A DNA stretch of 64,000 nucleotides, from NCBI GenBank assembly GCA_041672845.1, contig JBAYYV010000002.1, positions 310,001 through 374,000 on the forward strand, given 5' to 3'. A program made the position numbers and the translations under genes. Origin of the DNA: JBAYDV01 sp041672845 (GTDB lineage Bacteria > Bacteroidota > Bacteroidia > Bacteroidales > UBA932). Below are positions 17,313 through 25,433 of the stretch, one piece after another (within the stretch, counting starts at the first letter, position 1; every line of letters begins with the position of its first letter). Under the pieces are notes generated by a model. It worked only from the letters and a program-made list of their open reading frames with translations, was not told where the DNA came from and did no database searches.

Positions 17313-19367
17313 TTAATCTAAAGAATCATAGAGCAGAAGTAGAGATGCAGCACTCCAGCTAAAGTTGGGAGCTTCCATGGCTTTTCCTGTTAGAGGATTG
17401 TAATTTTCGTAAATAGGTTTTGATTCGTTTAGTCCTTCTAGTCTATCAAATACTCTTTGAGTGTATAAATCAGCACCATAAATATATCCATATCTTCTAA
17501 GACCTTCTATACAAAAATAAACTTGATCTAACCAAATGGATCCTCTCCAATAAGCATTAGGATTAAATTTTGAGTTATCTAATGAAACTGTAGAAAAAGG
17601 AACATAGCTTAGGAATTTGTCTTGATTTAAAAATATTTTAGTGCATGCTGAAACTTGTTTATTAGTAGCTATTTCTGTCCATATAGGAATAGCAGCTTCA
17701 GTTCCTTCTACTTTTATAAATGGGTTATCATTATTGTTTTTTAATTTTCTATCATAAAAAAATCCAGATTCTTCATCAAAGAACTGTTCAGCGACTTTCT
17801 TCGTGAATTGTTTGGATGTTCTATTATTTAAGTAGGGGTAGTCTTTTAAATCAGTGTTGTAATCACTTTTTTTAATTAATATAGTTAATATGCGAGATTC
17901 TAATGCTAAAAAAGAATTCAAATCACATGATTCTTGATCCATACTCCAGCTTTTAAGGGTATCATCAGGAGAAACTTTTATAATTTTATTTGGAAGCATC
18001 TTAGTGTTATCAAAACGAACAGCATTATCCATACCACTTTCCCACTTAGCTGCTTTAAGAGATCCATCAGTAGAACCATATTCACAAAGACCGTTATGAT
18101 TATAATCTCTTTTTATGAACCACCAATTATAATATTTTAAAAGTAGGGGAAGCATTTCTTTTACAAATTTAATATCTCTGTCAGCTTTATATATTTCATA
18201 AACAGCCCAAGCAGCTAAAGGTGGTTTGGAGTTTCTATAATTATTACAGTTTTTAGTAGTATAAATACAGTCAGGAATCATTCCATCAGGTGCTTGATAA
18301 TCAAACATAGCTCTGATTTGATCTTTTGCTAAATTGGGGTCGAATTTAGCTACTGCTGCAGCATGTTTCCATGAATCCCATGCCCAAAATCCCATAAAAT
18401 ACTGTACAGAACTGCTAGGGACTATGCCTCTGTGATGAAGATCTCCTTTAGCATGTTTATAATTAGAAATTAAAGTCATCATGGCTTTTACAGCTATTTT
18501 ATCATTTTTCGAAGGAAGACTATCTAATTCATTTTCTTTAGATCTGAAAAAACGATTAATATATTTTTGCCAAATGATATCATTATTATTCAGGGACCAA
18601 TTGGGGATTTTTATTATAGATAATAATTCTTCTTGAGTATTTAATTTGGTGTTATTTTCTTTTTTGTATCTAATATTTACTTTAGTGTTTTTTACAGAAG
18701 TAGTCTTTAGCGTATAAGAATTACCTGTTAGTGTTAAACTATTAGGATTCTGAAATGATACTACTAAATAATAAATTTGAATACCTTTTTTTTGAAATTC
18801 CTTTATTTTTCTGTCCGAATATTTAATAATAAGTTTGTTTCTAATTTTTTTTATTTGGTAATTTTTATTCACTTTCCCATATATTTCTAATTTAGAAGAT
18901 TTAGAAACATGAATATTTATCATGGTACTAGAAGAATCGGGGAAAAATAAACTTTGATTTATAGTACCCTTGGAAGTAGTATATGATAGAATAGCTTTTC
19001 CAGGCATATAATTAGTAGTGAAATCTGTAATGTTTAATTTTTTTTGAAAGGATTTTTTAGAATTATTGTCGTTAGACCATCTCACTTGTACTAATGCATC
19101 TGAAATCCATTCCCAAGCTGATAAATCTTGATTAAATGGGCCACAAAATCCAAGTCTTCTATCTGTGTTTTCTGGACAAGTGAATCCGTACCAATTACCC
19201 ATATCTGTGAAAAATGCTTTTGGGGGATGGTTTTTTTTGGGAGTGTGATTTATATTAATTAATCCAGAAAAATCTTTTATTTCAAAAATATTTTTATCCT
19301 CTTTATTACTGCAAGCATTTAGTAAAATCAGAGCTGTTAGAAGGATAAATAATTTATTAGTTTTCAT
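17313..19367 (-). CDS. GH63-like glycoside hydrolase lipoprotein
   Basis: The 684-residue protein has a lipoprotein signal peptide with lipobox LNAC (C19), so it is probably anchored in the outer membrane or periplasm. After an N-terminal beta-rich region of about 270 residues comes an (alpha/alpha)6 barrel. GFWAWDSWKHA (D331) holds the probable acid, and CEYGSTDGSLKAAKWESGMDN (E443) and YWRGSIWLDQVYF are typical GH63/YgjK-like and trehalase-like clan features. GH63 members are inverting alpha-glucosidases, mannosylglycerate hydrolases and related enzymes; the exact substrate is open. It is divergent from the GH20 gene, with back-to-back promoters at 19417-19452. Confidence 0.82.
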   Translation of the reverse strand: MKTNKLFILLTALILLNACSNKEDKNIFEIKDFSGLININHTPKKNHPPKAFFTDMGNWYGFTCPENTDRRLGFCGPFNQDLSAWEWISDALVQVRWSNDNNSKKSFQKKLNITDFTTNYMPGKAILSYTTSKGTINQSLFFPDSSSTMINIHVSKSSKLEIYGKVNKNYQIKKIRNKLIIKYSDRKIKEFQKKGIQIYYLVVSFQNPNSLTLTGNSYTLKTTSVKNTKVNIRYKKENNTKLNTQEELLSIIKIPNWSLNNNDIIWQKYINRFFRSKENELDSLPSKNDKIAVKAMMTLISNYKHAKGDLHHRGIVPSSSVQYFMGFWAWDSWKHAAAVAKFDPNLAKDQIRAMFDYQAPDGMIPDCIYTTKNCNNYRNSKPPLAAWAVYEIYKADRDIKFVKEMLPLLLKYYNWWFIKRDYNHNGLCEYGSTDGSLKAAKWESGMDNAVRFDNTKMLPNKIIKVSPDDTLKSWSMDQESCDLNSFLALESRILTILIKKSDYNTDLKDYPYLNNRTSKQFTKKVAEQFFDEESGFFYDRKLKNNNDNPFIKVEGTEAAIPIWTEIATNKQVSACTKIFLNQDKFLSYVPFSTVSLDNSKFNPNAYWRGSIWLDQVYFCIEGLRRYGYIYGADLYTQRVFDRLEGLNESKPIYENYNPLTGKAMEAPNFSWSAASLLLLYDSLD

Positions 19368-19416
19368 GATAATAAAAGGGCTTTTTATTAAGTTTTTAAT
19401 AGTTTCTAAACCTAGA

Positions 19417-19452
19417 CAAAGATAATAATTTATATGTTTTTATGTATATTTG
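19417..19452. promoter_or_regulatory. Divergent promoter pair between GH63 and GH20 genes
   Basis: A minus-strand TATCTTTG (19417-19424) faces the GH63 gene and a plus-strand TATATTTG (19445-19452) faces the GH20 gene, only 20 bases apart. The -33 boxes are weak on both sides, which would suit an activated pair, but no operator is recognisable. Confidence 0.5.
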
Positions 19453-19483
19453 TAAAGTCTAAATTAATAATCTATTAATCATT

Positions 19484-21859
19484 ATGAAAAAATCATCTAT
19501 CACTTTTTTTCTGATATTATCTGTTATGTTGACCTCTTGTTTATTTACTTCTTGTGGAAAGAAAAGTATCCCTTTGTATAATCAAGATATACATATTATA
19601 CCTCAGCCTTCTAGTATGGAAGTAGTCCCAAATGGGTTTTTTACATTAAGTAGAGGTATGAAATATTATTCTAATACTTCTGAAGGTCTGCATCTTTGTG
19701 AATTCTTTTTAGATAAAATTAAGGCATCTACTAGCATAAGTATGCGAAAATCTGATGTTAAGATATCTAAAGGTTTATATATTAAAATTGATACACCTGA
19801 AAGTAAGGATTTCGGAGATGAAGAATATCAATTAGTAGTTTATAATGATAAAGTAATGATATTTTCCAAGACTGCTAAAGGTGCTTTTTATGGAATGCAA
19901 ACTTTTATGCAACTAATGCCTGCTGAAATAGAAAGTCCTGTTAGAGTTAGGGGTATACAATGGATAGCTCCTATGGTAATGATAAAAGATAGCCCTAGGT
20001 TTTTATATAGAGGCCTTATGTTAGATGTATGTCGTCATTTTCGTTCAGTTGATTTTATTAAAAAACAATTAGATGTGATGGCTATGTTTAAAATGAATGT
20101 ATTTCATTGGCATCTTACTGAAGATCAGGCTTGGAGAATAGAGATTAAGAAATATCCTAAACTTACTCAAATAGGTTCTACTAGAGAAGAGGGGGAAGGT
20201 TTTATTCATAAAGGATATTATACTCAAGAACAAATAAAAGAAATAGTAGCTTATGCTAAAGAAAGATATATAACAGTAATTCCTGAGTTAGAAATACCTG
20301 GACATGAGTTAGCTGCGATATCTGCTTATCCTAATTTATCATGTACTGGAGAACAAGTAAGACCTTGGAACATTTGGGGGGTAAGTGAATTGTTAATGTG
20401 CCCTGGAAAAGAAGATATGTTTATTTTTTTAGATAATGTTATCAAGGAATTAGTAGAATTATTCCCTAGTGAATATTATCATATAGGTGGAGATGAAGCT
20501 CCTAAGACTAATTGGGAAAAATGCCCTTTATGTCAGAAACGGATAAAAGAATTAGGAATAAAGGATAAACCTGGTTATTCGGCTGAAAATCAGCTTCAAG
20601 GATACGTAGTTAAAAGGGTAGAAAAGATGTTAGCTAAGTATGGTAAGAAAATTATTGGTTGGGACGAGATTTTAGACGCTAATGTAGAAAAATCTGCTAC
20701 TATTATGTCTTGGAGAGGAGAAAGTGGAGGTATTAAAGCAGCTAAAGCGGGTTATGATGTGATTATGACACCTAATTCTGGAGGTTTATATATGGATTAT
20801 TATCAAGGTGATCCTAAAGTAGAACCTGTAGGTATAGGTGGATATTTTCCTCTTTGGAAAACTTATTCGTATAATCCTATGTCAGAATCTCTTCAGAAAC
20901 AAGGTATAAAATCTCATATTTTAGGGATTCAAGCTAATGTTTGGTCTGAATATATGTATTCTGATAAAATTATGGAATATAGAATTTATCCAAGGGCTAT
21001 AGCTGTAGCTGAAATAGCGTGGGCTAACAAATCAAATCAAAATTTCAAAGATTTTTGTAGAAAATTAGATAATGCTGAAGTTCGTTTGGATATGCATAAA
21101 ATAACTTATCATATCCCTATTCCAGAACAGAATGGAGGTTCTTTTGATAATATTGGTTTTTTAGATTCTATAACAGTTAAGTTTAGTACTACTCGACCTA
21201 TGAGAATGATTTATACTTTAAATAGTAAAAAGCCTAAAGCCTTTACTAAATACACGAAAACCTATAATAATCCTTTGACTTTTAAGAAAGATGTTAATCT
21301 AAAAATTTGCAGTGTTTTATCTTCAGGCAAAATAAGTAAAGTTCGTAATATAATGATTAGAAAAATGGTATTACGATCAGCCTTAACTGCTCAGCAAATA
21401 AGTAAATATCCTAAGAAAGGTTATTTAATGCGAAAAACTGACGGTTTGTATCATACTTCTATTCAATTATTTGCTCAAAAAAGAGAATGGGAAGATAGTA
21501 CTATAACAGAATTTAAAGATATGTGCCATTTGAATAATTTCGATAATCAACGTCCTTATTCAGCTAAACATTATGCTTCTACTGCTGAAGGATTATTTAA
21601 TGTATCTAGAGATGGAGTATATAAATTCTCTTCTAATCAAACTCAAGTATTAATAGATGGAGAGTTGTTGATAAATAATGATGGATATGTAAAACGTTAT
21701 TCTAGAAAGGATGCTTGTATAGCATTAAAAAAAGGACTCCATGAGATTAAGGTAGTGTTCCTTGGAAATATCTCAGGTGGAGTCCCTTCTTATTGGGATA
21801 GCGGTAAAGTAACCTATCAGTTTTTATCTGATGTAGGTACCATTAATGTTTTGCCGTGA
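19484..21859 (+). CDS. GH20 beta-N-acetylhexosaminidase lipoprotein
   Basis: The 791-residue protein has a lipoprotein-like signal with two candidate lipobox cysteines (C19 in MLTSC, C24 in LFTSC). A GH20b-type N-terminal domain (about 35-165) precedes the catalytic barrel, in which FRGLMLDVCRHF-like, FHWHLTEDQAWRIEIKKYP and HIGGDEAPKT segments are diagnostic; D337-E338 form the catalytic pair of the substrate-assisted mechanism. The C-terminal 200 residues resemble a PA14-like or fibronectin-like carbohydrate-binding region. It removes terminal GlcNAc or GalNAc from glycans or chitobiose outside the cytoplasm. Its last 43 bases overlap the convergent C69 peptidase gene. Confidence 0.92.
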   Translation: MKKSSITFFLILSVMLTSCLFTSCGKKSIPLYNQDIHIIPQPSSMEVVPNGFFTLSRGMKYYSNTSEGLHLCEFFLDKIKASTSISMRKSDVKISKGLYIKIDTPESKDFGDEEYQLVVYNDKVMIFSKTAKGAFYGMQTFMQLMPAEIESPVRVRGIQWIAPMVMIKDSPRFLYRGLMLDVCRHFRSVDFIKKQLDVMAMFKMNVFHWHLTEDQAWRIEIKKYPKLTQIGSTREEGEGFIHKGYYTQEQIKEIVAYAKERYITVIPELEIPGHELAAISAYPNLSCTGEQVRPWNIWGVSELLMCPGKEDMFIFLDNVIKELVELFPSEYYHIGGDEAPKTNWEKCPLCQKRIKELGIKDKPGYSAENQLQGYVVKRVEKMLAKYGKKIIGWDEILDANVEKSATIMSWRGESGGIKAAKAGYDVIMTPNSGGLYMDYYQGDPKVEPVGIGGYFPLWKTYSYNPMSESLQKQGIKSHILGIQANVWSEYMYSDKIMEYRIYPRAIAVAEIAWANKSNQNFKDFCRKLDNAEVRLDMHKITYHIPIPEQNGGSFDNIGFLDSITVKFSTTRPMRMIYTLNSKKPKAFTKYTKTYNNPLTFKKDVNLKICSVLSSGKISKVRNIMIRKMVLRSALTAQQISKYPKKGYLMRKTDGLYHTSIQLFAQKREWEDSTITEFKDMCHLNNFDNQRPYSAKHYASTAEGLFNVSRDGVYKFSSNQTQVLIDGELLINNDGYVKRYSRKDACIALKKGLHEIKVVFLGNISGGVPSYWDSGKVTYQFLSDVGTINVLP

Positions 21860-23544
21860 TCTTTTGCGATTCTTTCATACCATTCTTTAGTATAACCAGG
21901 CTGAGCTGGAAATTTAGGAATAACATTTGTATTTCCATTAGTAGTGAATGAACCATCTTCGTTCTGATATTTAATGTTACCATCCATAAATTTAACTAAT
22001 AAGAAGTTATTTAAATTAGACCAATCTTGGAATAATTCATTAGCTGCTTTACAAGAATAATTTGTTAAATATCTACGGAGTTCCATATTTGGTTCTTCAC
22101 CTACTTTATACATTTTAAGAGCGTTAGCATCTATATCTTTAACTTCTTCTATGCATTTTAATTCATGAGCATCGGCGTGAGCTCTAACTACAGGCTGAAC
22201 TCTGTTGTACATTAAGTATGCGAATTGTGCGATTCTATTACTTAACCAGAATAATGAAGTAGGAGAGTAAGTAACCATATTCCCATTACCTTCTCTTAAA
22301 CATACAGGAGTTCTAGTACATGAAGTATATATAGGGGTAAGAGCTGAAGTAGCAGCGTCATCTACCCCAAACCATAAAATACCACCGATTTCATCAGGTA
22401 GCCAATTACGAGCTTGACATAAAATCCAAAAACCAGTTTGCTGGGTAGCAATAGCTCTTTCTTGTACATAAGTATTACCATCTACCTTGAAGCCCATAGG
22501 TCTCCACCTATAAGGGCATTGGTGTCCACCAGCACCTACATCTTTGGTCATATCCATAGGAGTTCCTTCATAATGATCTCTCATAACATTAGATAATGCT
22601 TTTAATGTTACTTTCTGAGCAGGTTTTGTGAAAAGAGGCATTTTATTTTTTAAATTATAACCCATAGCATAATCTAAATATTCATTAGCATCTTTTCCAC
22701 CGATAACGCCTTCCCCTAAGATATTAAATGCACTCCAAACACGAGCTTCACAACCTCTAGCACCCCCAAATGTTAATGGAGCATAACTATCGCAGAAACT
22801 AAAGTCTTCATCTTTTCCTTTGAAATATTTCATTTCACGAGCGAAATCGACTACATCTTCAGCCCACATCCAGTTTTCGTGATTTTTATCAGAGAAGTCG
22901 ATATGGTTTATTCTAGCTTGGTTAGCGTGTGCACAAATATATCCATCAGGTACTTTAGCAGCAGCCCAAACGATTCCTTTGCGAGTATTTATGCCTTTTC
23001 TGTTTTTATTAGAACCTTTACCTATAAGTTCCATAATCCATGCTTCATTTTTATCTCCTACTGAAAATGATTCACCTTCTGAAGCATAACCATATTCGTT
23101 AGCTAAGTCAGCGATGATTTGAATAGCTTCACGAGCTGTTTTAGCTCTTTGAAGTGTAATATAAATTAATCCACCATAATCTATGCCACCGTCAGGATCT
23201 TCTAATTCTGAGCGTCCGCCATATGTGGTTTCAGTAATCATTACTTGATGTTCATTCATGTTCCCTACAGTTTGGTAGGTATTACGTATTTGAGATATTT
23301 GTCCAATATATTTACCATTATCCCAGTTTACTACATCTAGCATAGCATCTTTTGGAAACATTCCTGCTGGATGGAAATATACTTCTCCATATAAAGCGTG
23401 AGAGTCAGCAGCATATGTTATCATTATAGATCCATCAGCTGATGCTCCTTTGGATACTAACACATTAGTACAAGCCTCTGCAGAAGTATAAATAAATACT
23501 GCAGTTATTAGGCTAAAAGAGATTTTTAATAGTCTTGAAATCAT
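21817..23544 (-). CDS. Secreted C69-family dipeptidase
   Basis: The 575-residue protein belongs to peptidase family C69 (PepD-like Ntn hydrolases). A signal peptide (residues 1-24, ending SAEA) is followed directly by C25 in ACTNVLVSKGASADGSIMITYAADSH, the typical start of the mature enzyme in which the N-terminal Cys is the nucleophile. TETTYGGR, QRAKTAREAI and AAAKVPDGYICAHANQARI are further family segments. It should hydrolyse dipeptides in the periplasm, fitting a peptide-using lifestyle. The gene end overlaps the 3' end of the GH20 gene by 43 bases on the opposite strand, and its start faces the small protein gene at 23621. Confidence 0.88.
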   Translation of the reverse strand: MISRLLKISFSLITAVFIYTSAEACTNVLVSKGASADGSIMITYAADSHALYGEVYFHPAGMFPKDAMLDVVNWDNGKYIGQISQIRNTYQTVGNMNEHQVMITETTYGGRSELEDPDGGIDYGGLIYITLQRAKTAREAIQIIADLANEYGYASEGESFSVGDKNEAWIMELIGKGSNKNRKGINTRKGIVWAAAKVPDGYICAHANQARINHIDFSDKNHENWMWAEDVVDFAREMKYFKGKDEDFSFCDSYAPLTFGGARGCEARVWSAFNILGEGVIGGKDANEYLDYAMGYNLKNKMPLFTKPAQKVTLKALSNVMRDHYEGTPMDMTKDVGAGGHQCPYRWRPMGFKVDGNTYVQERAIATQQTGFWILCQARNWLPDEIGGILWFGVDDAATSALTPIYTSCTRTPVCLREGNGNMVTYSPTSLFWLSNRIAQFAYLMYNRVQPVVRAHADAHELKCIEEVKDIDANALKMYKVGEEPNMELRRYLTNYSCKAANELFQDWSNLNNFLLVKFMDGNIKYQNEDGSFTTNGNTNVIPKFPAQPGYTKEWYERIAKDHGKTLMVPTSDKN

Positions 23545-23563
23545 ATAATTATTAATTTTTTAG

Positions 23564-23571
23564 TAGTTTTG
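23564..23571 (+). promoter_or_regulatory. -7 element upstream of small secreted protein gene
   Basis: TAGTTTTG fits TAnnTTTG and lies 49 bases before the ATG at 23621; no matching TTTG is present at the expected distance. Confidence 0.4.
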
Positions 23572-23620
23572 TAAAATCAATATCCAAAAATAGTGTTTAT
23601 TTCTAAAATGTCCATAGATT

Positions 23621-24091
23621 ATGAAAAATAGATTAATAAAATATTTACTAATCATAGGATTAGTTTCTATATTTTTAGGTGTTACTGGGATAAAAGCCTA
23701 TGCACAAGAAAAAAATAAAAAGCCAAAAACTCCAGTTGAATTAGCTGGGATAGAGGCTGATAGATTAACAGATTTATTAGAACTGGATTATTATCAAACA
23801 TTTTATGTGGATTCTATTTTGCAAACTAATATTGCTGGTATGATGAGCGATATGAAAAAATTACAAAAAGAATCCGTGAAAGAAGAAAAAGCATACAAAC
23901 AAATTGAGAAAAAGTGGACTGATAAAAATAAAATAGCTTTTAAAAAGTTATTTACTAAAAAACAATATAAAAAATACATCAAGGATCAAAAGCGGATACA
24001 GAAAATGAGAGATGCTATGGAGAGTCGTAAAGGACACCATGTTAAACAATATCAGAGATATCGTCCTAATTATGGGATAGGTTATCATTAG
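23621..24091 (+). CDS. Small secreted protein of unknown function
   Basis: I do not recognise a named family. The 156-residue product has a signal peptide (hydrophobic core about residues 8-22, cut near AYAQ, residue 29), so it is probably periplasmic. The mature part is strongly charged, with about 40 Lys/Arg and a predicted all-helical body (LTDLLELDYYQTFYVDSIL, then MMSDMKKLQKESVKEEK), and a tail ending HHVKQYQRYRPNYGIGYH. The general shape recalls small helical envelope-stress proteins common in Bacteroidetes, but no LTxxQ repeat of Spy/CpxP is seen. It is divergent from the C69 dipeptidase and convergent with the PHP hydrolase. Confidence 0.7.
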   Translation: MKNRLIKYLLIIGLVSIFLGVTGIKAYAQEKNKKPKTPVELAGIEADRLTDLLELDYYQTFYVDSILQTNIAGMMSDMKKLQKESVKEEKAYKQIEKKWTDKNKIAFKKLFTKKQYKKYIKDQKRIQKMRDAMESRKGHHVKQYQRYRPNYGIGYH

Positions 24092-24114
24092 ATCGTATAG
24101 AATAAAGATTTATA

Positions 24115-24963
24115 TTATATAATAATGGGATTAACGACAGGTTGGCGATTTATATAGCTTACAGTGTTTTTAATCCCATTATTGTATAATAAGCTTAAAT
24201 ACTTAGGGAATTTATCACCTAATCTATCTGGAGTATGGGCATCAGAACCTAGAGAAATAAATTCTCCACCTAATTCTTTATATCTTTTTATGATATTTAT
24301 GTCTAAAATAGGTTCTTTACCATTATAATATTGGTAAGTTTTGGTATTAATCTCGAAGGTTTTAAGATTATCTATAAGATATTTAAAAATTTCATCGAAA
24401 ATATCTGAGAAATCTCTATAAGCAATACCTTTTTCCCAAGGAGAATACCTTACTATATAATCGAAATGTCCTATAATATCGAAATCACCTAATTCTTTAG
24501 AATTATTATATAATGTAATTAAATAATTTTCATAAGCTTGTTTCCAGTCATAACGATTATAATAGTGTCCATGATAAGGGTCCGTACCTTCCATAAAATG
24601 TTGAGAAAATATTACTAAATCAAAATTGTTTTCTTGTAATAGTTTTTGATTTTGCTCTTTGCTTATGTCTTGAAGGCCTACTTCTATTCCCCTTAATAGA
24701 TGAAAATCTTTAGTGGGCAAATTAAAATCATTGTCTTTAGAACTTAAATTAGATATAATTCTATTTATTGCCTTTTGCTGATCATATATATTGAATGTGA
24801 AATCACGATTATGAGTAGGTTGCACTAAATCCATATGGTCAGTAATGCAAATTCCACTAAGTCCTTTAACTGCAGCAGCTTTTACAGCATCTATTATAAG
24901 CATTTCAGAGTCAGCAGAAAAGTAAGAATGGACATGATTATCGTATACTTTTCCTTTTATCAT
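24115..24963 (-). CDS. PHP-domain hydrolase, histidinol-phosphatase (HisJ) type
   Basis: The 282-residue cytoplasmic protein has the PHP metal-site signatures DNHVHSYFSADSE near the N-terminus, GICITDHMD (about 36-44), HFDYIVRYSP and GSDAHTPDRLGD near the C-terminus. This is the layout of HisJ/HisK histidinol phosphatases, which make histidinol from histidinol phosphate. No other his genes are in the window, so a different phosphoester substrate is possible. It is the last gene of a minus-strand group (comF, cdaA, mutS2, lipoprotein, this gene), 19 bases after the lipoprotein gene. Confidence 0.8.
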   Translation of the reverse strand: MIKGKVYDNHVHSYFSADSEMLIIDAVKAAAVKGLSGICITDHMDLVQPTHNRDFTFNIYDQQKAINRIISNLSSKDNDFNLPTKDFHLLRGIEVGLQDISKEQNQKLLQENNFDLVIFSQHFMEGTDPYHGHYYNRYDWKQAYENYLITLYNNSKELGDFDIIGHFDYIVRYSPWEKGIAYRDFSDIFDEIFKYLIDNLKTFEINTKTYQYYNGKEPILDINIIKRYKELGGEFISLGSDAHTPDRLGDKFPKYLSLLYNNGIKNTVSYINRQPVVNPIII

Positions 24964-24982
24964 TTTAAATACATTTAAAAAA

Positions 24983-25384
24983 TTAGAAATTACTTATTAA
25001 AAGTTTTCCATCTATTTTGATCAATGTCATACCATTTTTAGTGGCTTTTTTACCTGGATATTTCAATGTGTATATTACTTGTATTTTAGAATCATCTATT
25101 ACTTTAGAAGAGATGATTTTTTTATCGATATTCTTATTAGCTTTAATTAAGTCATCTTTAATTCTTTGTTCTAAATCTTGATAATTTTCAGTAGCTTTAT
25201 TTATTTGAGAGGCCATTTCAGGAGTACAATAAGTCATGGCAGTAGTATAATCTGCAGTAAAATAGGCAGTTAAAAATTCTTTACATATAGTTTCTGCTTT
25301 TTCAGTTTTAGAAGTGCAACTACTGATAGACAAAACTAAACCACTAATTATGATAAGTAATAGGCTAAAATTAAATTTTTTCAT
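24983..25384 (-). CDS. Small lipoprotein with NTF2/DUF4878-like fold
   Basis: The 133-residue protein has a lipoprotein signal (LSISSC, C23) and a mature part with KAETICKEFLTAYFTADYTTAMTYCTPEMASQI, which resembles the NTF2-like DUF4878 lipoproteins of Bacteroidales, followed by strands ending in MTLIKIDGKLLISNF. Function is unknown; such proteins sit in the periplasm anchored to a membrane. It follows mutS2 after 49 bases and precedes the PHP gene by 19 bases. Confidence 0.65.
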   Translation of the reverse strand: MKKFNFSLLLIIISGLVLSISSCTSKTEKAETICKEFLTAYFTADYTTAMTYCTPEMASQINKATENYQDLEQRIKDDLIKANKNIDKKIISSKVIDDSKIQVIYTLKYPGKKATKNGMTLIKIDGKLLISNF

Positions 25385-25433
25385 TTTATTAATTTTTATT
25401 GATTCTAAATATTTATAAATTTTATTTATAAAG

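Noticed and set aside
23621..24091. Spy/CpxP-type periplasmic chaperone
   Set aside because: No LTxxQ motif is present; only size and helical character agree.
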